A DNA stretch of 23,670 bases from Circinella umbellata (GCA_025093555.1 JAIWNF010000152.1:1-23670), one strand, 5' to 3'. Positions 10,400 through 20,941 are shown, numbered from the stretch's first letter. Notes: generated by a model from the sequence alone, not told the origin. Translations and numbers: made by a program.

Positions 10400-10726
10400 A
10401 AAGAGAACTTAGTTCTATACAGCAGATGCTAATGAAAAAAGAAAAAAGACATGGTTAATTAGTAGATTAGCAAAAATAATAGAAAAAGTATTTTTTTATT
10501 ATAAAAGCAATAACATATAACAAAGACGAACTCATCTCAAGACATCTGTTCAACCATCTTGCTCATTTACTATTCCAAACACGTATAAAAAAATATAGAA
10601 AGGTTGGTATAAAAGTTTCGGTGGACTTTAGAAGGACATGAGATTTTTTATATAGTCTTTTTTTTATTATGATTATAGTTTTCAACTTATAAATAATAAA
10701 CTCGCGTTTTTTACTATTACTTTTTT
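10186..10726 (+). repeat. Left arm (terminal inverted repeat) of the foldback element
   Basis: Pairs with 11440-11979. Scattered substitutions and small A/T-run length changes separate the two arms, for example ttcaaag against ttcagag near the splice-like site. The inner boundary is at actattactttttt. Confidence 0.88.
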
Positions 10727-10984
10727 GTTTGTTATATGCCAGCTGGTAGGAGACATTGGTAGTGCCATGTTACATTTACTCTATTGACTTATTAAATGGA
10801 TCTTTAGTATATATAAGAGATAATGGTCGATAAATAGTAAACAAGGAATATGGTGTATCTATGATATTTATTATGGGCAATTATTATTAATATAATAACT
10901 GGTGTTATTTTTTTTATTCTTATGTATATGCATTATTACCCTGTATGTCATTATCACGAACATGGATACTATTTCATTATATTG

Positions 10985-11347
10985 ACCATCAACACCATCA
11001 ATTATATTTTACTATTATGATCCAACATAACGATTAACACAACCAGTTATTTTTTTTTTGTCATCCAACAAAACGAATAATACAACCAGTTGTTTTTTTA
11101 TTATCATCCAACGTAATAATGAACACAACCACTTATTTTTTTTATTATCATCCAACATAATGATCAGCACCGTTAATTGTTTTTTTTATTATCATCCAAC
11201 ATAACAATTAACACGATCATATTTTTTTTATTATCATCCAACATAACGATTAACACGATCAATTTTTTTTTATTATTCAACATAATGATCAGCACGATCA
11301 GTTTTTTTTATTATCATTCAACATAACGATTAATATATACCATCAGT
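10985..11347. repeat. Tandem array of ~40-45-bp units at the core of the foldback element
   Basis: About eight imperfect units, each a T run followed by attatcatccaacataacg and attaacacaaccagt or acgatcagt variants. Units drift in both length and sequence. Central satellite-like arrays are known in several foldback families. Confidence 0.8.
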
Positions 11348-11439
11348 TATTTTTTATTATTATTGTAGTATTCAATAGACGATTGAAGTGATGTAGTAGT
11401 GGATCAAATATTTTGTTAAGAGTACTTATATAGAAAAGT

Positions 11440-11979
11440 AAAAAAGTAATAGTAAAAAACGCGAGTTTATTATTTATAAGTTGAAAACTATAATAATAAT
11501 AAAAAAACTATATAAAAGGTCCCATCTTCTTCTAAAGTCCACCGAAACTTTTATACCAACCTTTCTATCCTTCTTTATACGTGTTTAGAATAGTAAATGA
11601 ACAAGATGGTTGAACAGATGTCTTGAGATGAGTTCGTCTTTGTTATATATTATTGCTTTTATAATAAAAAAAATACTTTTTCTATTATTTTTGCCAATCT
11701 ACTAATTAACCATGTCTTTTTTCTTTTTTCATTAGCATCTGCTGTATAGAACTAAGTTCTCTTTTTATTTTTCGGTAATATTATTAATGGCTTTGTTGAT
11801 GTCGTCTGTTGATTCATTAGATTCGTGTCTGATGATTATAAAAAAAAATGAAAAAAGGGGTATTTTTCTTTTTTTTATATAAGAACTCCATTCATATAAA
11901 ATTTTACTCCCCATTTTTTTCAAAAAGCCACCTACTCTGAAATTATTTCAAACTCAACCGGGGTGAAATAAGTGGATGC
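11440..11979 (-). repeat. Right arm (terminal inverted repeat) of the foldback element
   Basis: Reverse complement of 10186-10726, from aaaaaagtaatagtaaaaaa at its inner edge to agtggatgc at the outer border. Confidence 0.88.
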
Positions 11980-11988
11980 CCATTATAC
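11980..11988. repeat. 9-bp target site duplication (right copy)
   Basis: ccattatac, identical to 10177-10185. The transposase sequence continues from 11989 in the same frame. Confidence 0.9.
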
Positions 11989-14393
11989 AGCTTTCATAAA
12001 TCACGACAGGCCTTACGAGAATCATGCGGGATAGAACCAAAGCAATACCATGTATGCAAAAACGGCTGTATGATGTTTAAAAATGATAACGATGCTTTGG
12101 AATGTAATGAATGCCACGAACCACGTTACCAAGATGCTGACTCACTTACTCCCAAGAAAACAATGGTACAACTCGCGTTGAAAGAACAGCTAGCTTTGTT
12201 TGTTAACGATGATGGCGTGTGGAAAATGTTGAAATATCATGCAAGTTGGGCATCCTCTGATACAATCAAAAAAAGTATTTTTGACGGTGCTGTATACAAG
12301 GAATTACTCAATAATAACATATTTACGGGGGAGATGGATATTGCATTGGCACTATATGTTGATGACTTTGAGGGTTTCAAGAGAGGCAAAAACACCATGT
12401 CAATTTGTCACATTGTGATACTGAATCTCCCTAAAGATGTTCGGTATGAAGATGCGAATATGATTCAAATATTTGTTGCTCCGAGACCAAACAAACCTAA
12501 AGATCTGGTCAGTTTTCTAGGTCTAGTTCTTCAAGAACTCGAAGAACTATGTAAACATGGAATTGTCGTTGAAACTGAAGTTCAGAAGATTTCACTCGAG
12601 GCGCATCTATTATTTGTGGGCTGGGATGTTCCAGGCGTCGCCAAAGTTGCCGGCCATATGGGTCACCAAAGTTACAAAGGCTGCAGATTCTGTACAATCA
12701 AAGGTATTCATTAAGAAGGTCGAATGACATTTCCTCCTGTTTTTAAATCAAAAACTCGACATGAATCAAGCAGTACTAACATAGGCGTAAGCAATGAAGA
12801 ACATCATAGCAGCAACGACAGCAACAACAACAACAAAGATACCCGAGAAAAGCCAGTTATACGTCGAATCGAAACATTTAGACAGAGAAACAATGAGATT
12901 GGGCAAATTACTGCATCTCCTTTTGCCAACCTTTCTACATTCCATGGGGCAACGTTTTTTTCCTATCGATATTATGCATCTAATGAAGGGTGTAGGTGAG
13001 CAACTGTAGAATATGATTAAGGGTGTGTACGCCAAAGATGATTGTCCATTATATATATCAAATGTAGAACAGAAACAAATTGGATCACGTATCACATCTT
13101 CGTGTCATTTAACCCCATCGTCATTCTCCAGAGATTGTGGCGATGTGTCGTTGCAAACTGGCTCTTACAGGGCTGTTGACTGGATTCACTTTGTACTATA
13201 TTTTGTCCCTACAACTATTCTTGAATTTTATGATGACCGAGAAACACGAAAAGCTCTGATCGATATATCGATCATTTACCAATATGCATTTTCAAGGCAG
13301 ATTATCTTTCTTTTTACAAAAAAAATATATCTTATAGGTTTGATCAAGCTAATTGTATTCATTTTGCTTATTTACTAATGTAGAGAAATTGATGATAATG
13401 AAGTGTCATGCTTAAGACATGCTGTCAAGTGCTGGACGAGTTGGCTATCCAAGCAAGTGAAAAACAAAAAATTATCAGCTGCTGTCTTTACAATCAATCA
13501 ACACTATCTTACACATTTATGCAAAACAATCGAACAAGATAGACCTTTGATATACCTGGCAGCTTTTAGTATGGAACGAGAAATCGGGGTAATAAAGAAA
13601 CGTATACGGTCGCATCGTCACCCTGGAATGAACGCAGGCAATTCACTCATGGATTTAGCTGCAGTACAGAAATGAAAACGAAGTGAACCCAATGATGGTA
13701 GTGGCGATGATTCATCTGAGAATGACAGTGATTCTGATATGGACAAAGTGGATGAGCATCTACCTAAAAGAAAAACTGGATCAAAAAAGGCTGTAGCTGT
13801 CTCAAGAAATAAGAACAGCGCACAGATATGGGGACCATTTACAGTTGACACCATTGAAGCATTAAATTGTTGTAAGCAACTTCGTCATTTTTGGGCATGG
13901 AGAAAGTGTACTTATAATGTGGTTAACATTGATCCTGATGAATATATTGAAATAGGAAGTCGTTTGTATAAGGATGGTGTTACATATGGTGGGATAGAAA
14001 GAGAGTCATTACTTCGTTTGCACATATGGGTAGATATCGATAAATCAAGAAAAAAATCATCTGTCAAACCTGAGCAACGTCAGTATTTTGGAGAAGTAAA
14101 GTATTTTTTCAAGCATGGATTTGTTATCGATGAAAACGAAGAAAAATGTGAAAAGCTTCTTGCATTAGTTGAACTATGTACACTAGTTAAAGGTCATGGA
14201 CCATGGCTCTATAAGACAGATGCTGGCTCCAAAACATATGTAGTAATTGAAGAGAAAAATATTGTAGGCGTTGCAGGAAGAGCAAAGGGTAAAGACACCC
14301 GTGAGTACATTTACTGGTCAAAAAAAACTCCACACTCGAAAAAAGATATCGTCATTGATTACAACTTAGAATTTATACCTCATTAACTTTCTA

Positions 14394-14419
14394 CAGTGCA
14401 TTCTGTCTTAAACCGTCAA
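14394..14419 (+). repeat. Outer terminal inverted repeat of element C copy 1
   Basis: 26 bases matching the other end at 17506-17531 with two mismatches (cag for cgg, ctg for cgg). Just inside is the perfect 16-base palindrome caattttcgaaaattg. Confidence 0.85.
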
Positions 14420-14694
14420 TTTTCGAAAATTGAAAATATTTTAAATCCCGTCGGATAATATTACATCCATGGTTAAAGGTATTAAGCCCGTATTCAGCAT
14501 ATGTATAATAATATAATGGTCAGAAAAGCTTGAGTTACTTTCATTGTTTTATTAAAAAATTTGAGGGAAATAAAAAATGAATATTTATATAATGTAAAAA
14601 GAAATAAAAAAGTAAAATAAAATATTATGCAAAAAGAAAATATAAATAATAAAAAGATCTAAAGAAAAATAAAAAAAAATAAAACGCATACGTA

Positions 14695-16833
14695 TTAATC
14701 ATGGACACCTGGTTTGCGGTGAGAAAGATATCTTTTTGAAGTAAATTTTTCTACAAGTGTAAACGCTTCGTTTCCATCTTTCATATCATTATATGCACGA
14801 ATATAACGCCAACAGCGATTATAGTATCGTCTTATTTCAACAGGTGTGGTATTTTGTGGGGAAACTTGATCAAGAAAACCATCAAGGTTTTCTTGCAATG
14901 CTTTAAAAGAATAATCACATTCCCTTCTTGCTATTCTTTTAGCTGCGCTCCAATACCTCTCTATCCAATTGGTTTCACAATGGTACTTTGGATAGAGTGC
15001 ATATAAGTGGCCAGACTTTGTTACTAGTTCTTCCAATGCAGTTTTTTGAGCACGAAAATCGGGCTGATTCTCAAGCATGTGGTATGGACAACAAGAATGA
15101 TCAGAATTAGGTTCCTTGTTACCACATTTGGCTTTCCAGTACTTTCCTTGTGCTTTATATTCATCCCATTTTCCAAGACCTCGTTCTTTCAAAATTGTTT
15201 CTACTCCTTTTCGATACCAAATGCGTCGTTCATTTTTCTTTCCTTCATTCTTGATTTCTAAAGTATAAAAGTTTTGAATTTTTCTTTCACCATCTGTTCC
15301 AATATAGTAGCCAGGTAGAATTACACGTTGGTTTATTGAATCCAATCTCGTGTCCTTTAAATTAAAGCTATTTACACGCTTGGCGCTAGGTGCATAAGCA
15401 TTATGATTAGATGATTGATCAAGTAAAAACAAAGCTTGGCACCCAGGATGAAGTCTTTCGAATAGTGGGATCACATCATCTTCTAGTTGTTCACGCATGT
15501 CTTTCCACGTCCAATATCCATCACGATTGGTACCAGCAAAAAACAACTTCCGTGATTTCCAATTTTTAATTCGCATTGTTCCATGGCAAGGACACTGAAA
15601 TTCGCTAACCATTATTGATCCACCAGGGGACTTATTTCGGATTGGGTTTTCATCTTTAAGGAGCCAGAGATTAGCTGGCGACTCATTGCTGTAAAATGTG
15701 CTTTCATCCTGAGTAACCATAACTACCTGCTTTTGACCTTCTGGTAAAATTGGTGGAGTGACTTTAGTCACATCATTTTCATCATATGTTTCCATAAAAT
15801 GGCTGTATTGAACCATCTTAGATGCCCATTCTTTTCTATATTCAACAACATCTGCACGTTCATGTCCATCATAATATAGAATCTTCTTATTTGTGTGGTA
15901 GCTATACCCCCATTCAACCATATAGTTCCAAAGTACTGAAGCTGATATATTTCCAGGAAGATTAAATATACTTGGTACAACAGTATAGTTTAGATATTTG
16001 AGTAATTCCGGGATACCTCGTTTTTCGACTTTAGTAGTAACAATCCATTTTTGTGCTGCTTTTTTTATATCCTCATTACTTAAAAGTGAAACGCGTTTGA
16101 TATGCTTTCCTTGCTGATGTGGTGAGATTTTACCATAACGGAGGTATTCATTTGCATAGGATCTAATAGCGCGAGCACGGTAATGGTTTGATGGAGTAAT
16201 CCATACTGTTTTTGCTGCTATTTGAGATGCTTTCATTACTGGGGTTTTTCTAAGAAGTTCACCAAAATACGCATGAACACCAGAATACTTTCTAAGTTCG
16301 TAATCACGCATTGCCCTTTCATCATCTTTTTTAACATTCATAATAGGTGCTACTATGGATGTTAGTTGATCATATGCTTCTTGAATAGTCATCAAAGGGG
16401 AAGGAGTCTCTAATTCACCATTATCTTCATTATCTTTATTATCTTCAAGATTTTTATCCATAACTGCTTTTTTAAAGAAGTCAGTGATCTCATGGCTACC
16501 CTTCTTTTTCTTTAACGCTTGCTCTTCACGATAGTATTTAATATTTTTACTATTGCCCCAATATTTTCCACGAGAAGAACTTGCTTCACTTTCATTCCAT
16601 TTTATAGGATAAATAGGTTTTGTATTATCTCTTATAACTTCAGCTGGTTCGATTGCTTCAGATACTTCTAATGCAGCAAGAATCTCAAAATCATCCTCTA
16701 CTGTAGTTTCAGAATCATCCAAAATCTCATGTTCATTATTTTCTTCTGTACGGACACGTTTTGTGAAACGACCATTTGTTGAATTCTTCAATTGTTCTCG
16801 AACACGTTTTTGTTGTTTAGTCAAAGGACCCAT
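14695..16833 (-). CDS. DDE transposase of element C, copy 1 (712 residues)
   Basis: One uninterrupted frame without introns. Residues 1-130 are charged and low-complexity, with basic KQQKR and KRVR patches for nuclear entry. Residues ~235-265 (SPHQQGKHIKRVSLLSNEDI) may form a DNA-binding helix-turn-helix. YYDGHERADVVEYR (320-333) is a signature of a fungal transposase family also abundant in mushrooms. The likely catalytic triad is D376 (VTQDES), D472 (LLDQSSNH) and E625 (TNWIERYW), with 95 and 152 residues between them. The D-E interval has a Cys/His group (C570, C581, C582, H585) and QPDF. KYHCETNWIERYW is the family form of the catalytic-Glu motif. Predicted role: cut-and-paste at TA sites. 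The protein is identical to that of copy 2, and nothing is broken. I do not know an agreed name for the family. Confidence 0.9.
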   Translation of the reverse strand: MGPLTKQQKRVREQLKNSTNGRFTKRVRTEENNEHEILDDSETTVEDDFEILAALEVSEAIEPAEVIRDNTKPIYPIKWNESEASSSRGKYWGNSKNIKYYREEQALKKKKGSHEITDFFKKAVMDKNLEDNKDNEDNGELETPSPLMTIQEAYDQLTSIVAPIMNVKKDDERAMRDYELRKYSGVHAYFGELLRKTPVMKASQIAAKTVWITPSNHYRARAIRSYANEYLRYGKISPHQQGKHIKRVSLLSNEDIKKAAQKWIVTTKVEKRGIPELLKYLNYTVVPSIFNLPGNISASVLWNYMVEWGYSYHTNKKILYYDGHERADVVEYRKEWASKMVQYSHFMETYDENDVTKVTPPILPEGQKQVVMVTQDESTFYSNESPANLWLLKDENPIRNKSPGGSIMVSEFQCPCHGTMRIKNWKSRKLFFAGTNRDGYWTWKDMREQLEDDVIPLFERLHPGCQALFLLDQSSNHNAYAPSAKRVNSFNLKDTRLDSINQRVILPGYYIGTDGERKIQNFYTLEIKNEGKKNERRIWYRKGVETILKERGLGKWDEYKAQGKYWKAKCGNKEPNSDHSCCPYHMLENQPDFRAQKTALEELVTKSGHLYALYPKYHCETNWIERYWSAAKRIARRECDYSFKALQENLDGFLDQVSPQNTTPVEIRRYYNRCWRYIRAYNDMKDGNEAFTLVEKFTSKRYLSHRKPGVHD

Positions 16834-16910
16834 AGTAATAATAAATAAGAATGTAAAACTGTTATAAGTAAAGTAGTTGAGAATTTTTATTTTTAAAATA
16901 AAATCACCAC

Positions 16911-16919
16911 TCTTTTATA
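16911..16919 (-). promoter_or_regulatory. TATA box of the element C transposase, copy 1
   Basis: TATAAAAGA on the minus strand, its first base 86 bases upstream of the ATG at 16833. The same motif is at the same offset in copy 2. Confidence 0.6.
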
Positions 16920-17204
16920 CCTTTGCTTATTTTATTTTATCTCATTATGGCTAAACTATTTTCATAAATATAGAATAAGATGAACCTATTATATTTGATT
17001 ATTACATCATTCTTTCTAGATCATTCTCTGAAACTATTTATAACAGTTATTACTACGTAATCTCCATTTTTCTATAATTTTCTTTTTTGTCCGGATAATT
17101 AGTAATAATATATAGTTGTATTTGATTGGTTTTTTATTTATCGTTGACAGAAATAATGTTTTACCGATTAATTTTAAGTGGATGGATTATATATTTATTT
17201 GCTG

Positions 17205-17245
17205 ACAAATAGGCACTGACGGGTAATTTATTACCCATCAGCTAT
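17205..17245. repeat. Subterminal dyad of element C, copy 1
   Basis: tgacgggtaatttattacc then catca forms a near-perfect hairpin about 300 bases inside the inner end. Copy 2 has the same dyad at about 18121-18145. It may be a transposase or repressor binding site. Confidence 0.5.
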
Positions 17246-17505
17246 GTACTGTTACACACTGCTTTTCCTCTCTGATCTCCCTTATAATCCCTATATCGAA
17301 ATCTTAGCTTCACTTAGTAAATTTTCACATTCCGCCAAAACTTTGAAGGCTATGAACTCGATGAAAAATAGGTTTTTTTAAAAAAGAAAACGAGGGATAG
17401 ATTTAGAATACAAAAATAAACACGTTCTATGTGCCAGAATATTGATTACTCAATGTCAAAAATATTTCATAGTGATCAAGTTTTTACGTCGGAATTCAAA
17501 TTATT

Positions 17506-17531
17506 TTGACGGTTTAAGACCGAATGCACCG
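17506..17531 (-). repeat. Inner terminal inverted repeat of element C copy 1
   Basis: ttgacggtttaagaccgaat followed by gcaccg, then TA. It pairs with 14394-14419. Confidence 0.85.
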
Positions 17532-17829
17532 TAACTGATAGCAATTTCCTATTTACCCTATAAATTACACTTTACATAGTAACAATATTACTATATTTTC
17601 TATATATTTTTCTGATATATCATGACTATATATATATGTACAGAATATTAAAATATTAATCGTATATGTGTATTTTTCTGAATATAATTTCAATATATAA
17701 ATAACATTCGTATATGTTTTTTTGAATATAATATCAAAATCAAGTTTTTTTTCAGATATTTCTTATATATTTGAATATTATTCGAATATTATTCATATTT
17801 CTATATTTATTTTGAATATTTTTTTCCTA
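17532..17829. other. 298-bp spacer between the inverted copies of element C
   Basis: Starts and ends with the TA dinucleotides that flank the two copies. Extremely AT-rich, with repeated tatatt, gaatatt and atatatat words and no open frame. It separates the arms of the large palindrome. It may be old flanking DNA of element B or another host segment. Confidence 0.7.
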
Positions 17830-17855
17830 CGGTGCATTCGGTCTTAAACCGTCAA
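17830..17855 (+). repeat. Inner terminal inverted repeat of element C copy 2
   Basis: cggtgcattcggtcttaaac then cgtcaa. Exact reverse complement of the inner end of copy 1. Confidence 0.85.
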
Positions 17856-18441
17856 AATAATTTGAATTCCGACGTAAAAACTTGATCACTATGAAATATT
17901 TTTGACATTGAGTAATCAATATTCTGGCACATAGAACGTGTTTATTTTTGTATTCTAAATCTATCCCTCGTTTTCTTTTTTAAAAAAACTTATTTTTCAT
18001 CGAGTTCATAGCCTTCAAAGTTTTGGCGGAATGTGAAAATTTACTAAGTGAAGCTAAGATTTCGATATAGGGATTATAAGGGAGATCAGAGAGGAAAAGC
18101 AGTGTGTAACAGTACATAGCTGATGGGTAATAAATTACCCGTCAGTGCCTATTTGTCAGCAAATAAATATATAATCCATCCACTTAAAATTAATCGGTAA
18201 AACATTATTTCTGTCAACGATAAATAAAAAACCAATCAAATACAACTATATATTATTACTAATTATCCGGACAAAAAAGAAAATTATAGAAAAATGGAGA
18301 TTACGTAGTAATAACTGTTATAAATAGTTTCAGAGAATGATCTAGAAAGAATGATGTAATAATCAAATATAATAGGTTCATCTTATTCTATATTTATGAA
18401 AATAGTTTAGCCATAATGAGATAAAATAAAATAAGCAAAGG

Positions 18442-18450
18442 TATAAAAGA
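18442..18450 (+). promoter_or_regulatory. TATA box of the element C transposase, copy 2
   Basis: tataaaaga, 86 bases before the ATG at 18528, in an otherwise A-rich leader. Confidence 0.6.
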
Positions 18451-18527
18451 GTGGTGATTTTATTTTAAAAATAAAAATTCTCAACTACTTTACTTATAAC
18501 AGTTTTACATTCTTATTTATTATTACT

Positions 18528-20666
18528 ATGGGTCCTTTGACTAAACAACAAAAACGTGTTCGAGAACAATTGAAGAATTCAACAAATGGTCGTTTCACAA
18601 AACGTGTCCGTACAGAAGAAAATAATGAACATGAGATTTTGGATGATTCTGAAACTACAGTAGAGGATGATTTTGAGATTCTTGCTGCATTAGAAGTATC
18701 TGAAGCAATCGAACCAGCTGAAGTTATAAGAGATAATACAAAACCTATTTATCCTATAAAATGGAATGAAAGTGAAGCAAGTTCTTCTCGTGGAAAATAT
18801 TGGGGCAATAGTAAAAATATTAAATACTATCGTGAAGAGCAAGCGTTAAAGAAAAAGAAGGGTAGCCATGAGATCACTGACTTCTTTAAAAAAGCAGTTA
18901 TGGATAAAAATCTTGAAGATAATAAAGATAATGAAGATAATGGTGAATTAGAGACTCCTTCCCCTTTGATGACTATTCAAGAAGCATATGATCAACTAAC
19001 ATCCATAGTAGCACCTATTATGAATGTTAAAAAAGATGATGAAAGGGCAATGCGTGATTACGAACTTAGAAAGTATTCTGGTGTTCATGCGTATTTTGGT
19101 GAACTTCTTAGAAAAACCCCAGTAATGAAAGCATCTCAAATAGCAGCAAAAACAGTATGGATTACTCCATCAAACCATTACCGTGCTCGCGCTATTAGAT
19201 CCTATGCAAATGAATACCTCCGTTATGGTAAAATCTCACCACATCAGCAAGGAAAGCATATCAAACGCGTTTCACTTTTAAGTAATGAGGATATAAAAAA
19301 AGCAGCACAAAAATGGATTGTTACTACTAAAGTCGAAAAACGAGGTATCCCGGAATTACTCAAATATCTAAACTATACTGTTGTACCAAGTATATTTAAT
19401 CTTCCTGGAAATATATCAGCTTCAGTACTTTGGAACTATATGGTTGAATGGGGGTATAGCTACCACACAAATAAGAAGATTCTATATTATGATGGACATG
19501 AACGTGCAGATGTTGTTGAATATAGAAAAGAATGGGCATCTAAGATGGTTCAATACAGCCATTTTATGGAAACATATGATGAAAATGATGTGACTAAAGT
19601 CACTCCACCAATTTTACCAGAAGGTCAAAAGCAGGTAGTTATGGTTACTCAGGATGAAAGCACATTTTACAGCAATGAGTCGCCAGCTAATCTCTGGCTC
19701 CTTAAAGATGAAAACCCAATCCGAAATAAGTCCCCTGGTGGATCAATAATGGTTAGCGAATTTCAGTGTCCTTGCCATGGAACAATGCGAATTAAAAATT
19801 GGAAATCACGGAAGTTGTTTTTTGCTGGTACCAATCGTGATGGATATTGGACGTGGAAAGACATGCGTGAACAACTAGAAGATGATGTGATCCCACTATT
19901 CGAAAGACTTCATCCTGGGTGCCAAGCTTTGTTTTTACTTGATCAATCATCTAATCATAATGCTTATGCACCTAGCGCCAAGCGTGTAAATAGCTTTAAT
20001 TTAAAGGACACGAGATTGGATTCAATAAACCAACGTGTAATTCTACCTGGCTACTATATTGGAACAGATGGTGAAAGAAAAATTCAAAACTTTTATACTT
20101 TAGAAATCAAGAATGAAGGAAAGAAAAATGAACGACGCATTTGGTATCGAAAAGGAGTAGAAACAATTTTGAAAGAACGAGGTCTTGGAAAATGGGATGA
20201 ATATAAAGCACAAGGAAAGTACTGGAAAGCCAAATGTGGTAACAAGGAACCTAATTCTGATCATTCTTGTTGTCCATACCACATGCTTGAGAATCAGCCC
20301 GATTTTCGTGCTCAAAAAACTGCATTGGAAGAACTAGTAACAAAGTCTGGCCACTTATATGCACTCTATCCAAAGTACCATTGTGAAACCAATTGGATAG
20401 AGAGGTATTGGAGCGCAGCTAAAAGAATAGCAAGAAGGGAATGTGATTATTCTTTTAAAGCATTGCAAGAAAACCTTGATGGTTTTCTTGATCAAGTTTC
20501 CCCACAAAATACCACACCTGTTGAAATAAGACGATACTATAATCGCTGTTGGCGTTATATTCGTGCATATAATGATATGAAAGATGGAAACGAAGCGTTT
20601 ACACTTGTAGAAAAATTTACTTCAAAAAGATATCTTTCTCACCGCAAACCAGGTGTCCATGATTAA
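18528..20666 (+). CDS. DDE transposase of element C, copy 2 (712 residues)
   Basis: Residue-for-residue the same protein as the minus-strand gene at 14695-16833. It has an acidic/basic N-terminal region, a possible helix-turn-helix at ~235-265, DGHERADVVEYR, the presumed triad D376, D472 and E625, and the Cys/His insertion between the last two. No intron, stop or frameshift. The start ATG follows a TATA box and a short A/T leader and opens MGPLTKQQKR. Downstream the outer terminal repeat lies 276 bases after the stop, with T-rich sequence that could carry polyadenylation signals. Either copy could supply active protein to both sets of ends, as the copies share all four terminal repeats with only one or two differences. 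Confidence 0.9.
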   Translation: MGPLTKQQKRVREQLKNSTNGRFTKRVRTEENNEHEILDDSETTVEDDFEILAALEVSEAIEPAEVIRDNTKPIYPIKWNESEASSSRGKYWGNSKNIKYYREEQALKKKKGSHEITDFFKKAVMDKNLEDNKDNEDNGELETPSPLMTIQEAYDQLTSIVAPIMNVKKDDERAMRDYELRKYSGVHAYFGELLRKTPVMKASQIAAKTVWITPSNHYRARAIRSYANEYLRYGKISPHQQGKHIKRVSLLSNEDIKKAAQKWIVTTKVEKRGIPELLKYLNYTVVPSIFNLPGNISASVLWNYMVEWGYSYHTNKKILYYDGHERADVVEYRKEWASKMVQYSHFMETYDENDVTKVTPPILPEGQKQVVMVTQDESTFYSNESPANLWLLKDENPIRNKSPGGSIMVSEFQCPCHGTMRIKNWKSRKLFFAGTNRDGYWTWKDMREQLEDDVIPLFERLHPGCQALFLLDQSSNHNAYAPSAKRVNSFNLKDTRLDSINQRVILPGYYIGTDGERKIQNFYTLEIKNEGKKNERRIWYRKGVETILKERGLGKWDEYKAQGKYWKAKCGNKEPNSDHSCCPYHMLENQPDFRAQKTALEELVTKSGHLYALYPKYHCETNWIERYWSAAKRIARRECDYSFKALQENLDGFLDQVSPQNTTPVEIRRYYNRCWRYIRAYNDMKDGNEAFTLVEKFTSKRYLSHRKPGVHD

Positions 20667-20941
20667 TACGTATGCGTTTTATTTTTTTTTATTTTTCTTT
20701 AGATCTTTTTATTATTTATATTTTCTTTTTGCATAATATTTTATTTTACTTTTTTATTTCTTTTTACATTATATAAATATTCATTTTTTATTTCCCTCAA
20801 ATTTTTTAATAAAACAATGAAAGTAACTCAAGCTTTTCTGACCATTATATTATTATACATATGCTGAATACGGGCTTAATACCTTTAACCATGGATGTAA
20901 TATTATCCGACGGGATTTAAAATATTTTCAATTTTCGAAAA

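Larger units (their letters stand above)
10186..11979. mobile_element. Foldback / Mutator-like non-autonomous element, 1794 bp
   Basis: Two arms of about 540 bp (10186-10726 and 11440-11979) are inverted copies, roughly 95% identical by eye, ending in gcatccacttatttcacc. The centre of about 710 bp includes a tandem array. Perfect 9-bp direct repeats flank it, and leaving out the element plus one repeat restores the transposase frame, which fixes the borders. Nine-base duplications with very long inverted repeats are typical of Mutator-like elements and of FB-type foldback elements; which group applies here is not decided by the sequence. It has no transposase gene, so it would depend on one encoded elsewhere. 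Part of each arm can be read as the end of a gene (see 10186-10399). Confidence 0.88.
9381..14386 (+). pseudogene. Tnp2-like transposase of element B, interrupted by a foldback element
   Basis: The N-terminus at 9381 has a possible zinc finger (CSAC then HETIC). After intron-like sequence (donor near 9548) whose exon joins I could not resolve, an open frame from 9769 runs to 10185, where the foldback element enters. The frame resumes exactly at 11989 (SFHKSRQALRES, then VCKNGC and CNECHEPRY zinc pairs). Family features follow: ALYVDDFEGF, LPKDVRY, LLFVGWDVPGVAKVAG and GCRFC, and IDIMHLMKGVGEQ near 12965-13006. The tail holds WTSWLSKQ, YFGEVKYFF and ELCTLV. Other damage: in-frame TAA at 12712, a one-base slip in the T run at 12954-12961, TAG at 13007 and TGA at 13673. 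A GC-AG intron fits at 13297-13383. The relation to element A's transposase is visible in motif order but distant. The gene is dead as an autonomous transposase. Confidence 0.75.
14394..17531 (-). mobile_element. Element C, copy 1: TA-flanked DDE transposon, 3138 bp
   Basis: Bordered by TA at 14392-14393 and 17532-17533, with 26-bp inverted ends (cagtgcattctgtc outside, cggtgcattcggtc inside, both going on to ttaaaccgtcaa). It is the same length as copy 2 at 17830-20967, with its gene at the same offsets. A TA target and short inverted ends fit the IS630/Tc1/mariner superfamily, but the transposase is far larger and has unusual catalytic spacing. It lies six bases after the stop codon of element B's transposase. 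Confidence 0.88.

Noticed and set aside
10400..10985. Coding capacity for a transposase inside the foldback element
   Set aside because: No open frame of useful length in either arm or core; only short AT-rich frames and the possible 20-residue tail exon.
15046..15261. Open frames antisense or out of frame to the element C transposase (also at 15768-15980, 19381-19593 and 20100-20315)
   Set aside because: They occur identically in both copies as shadows of the long gene and show no motif.
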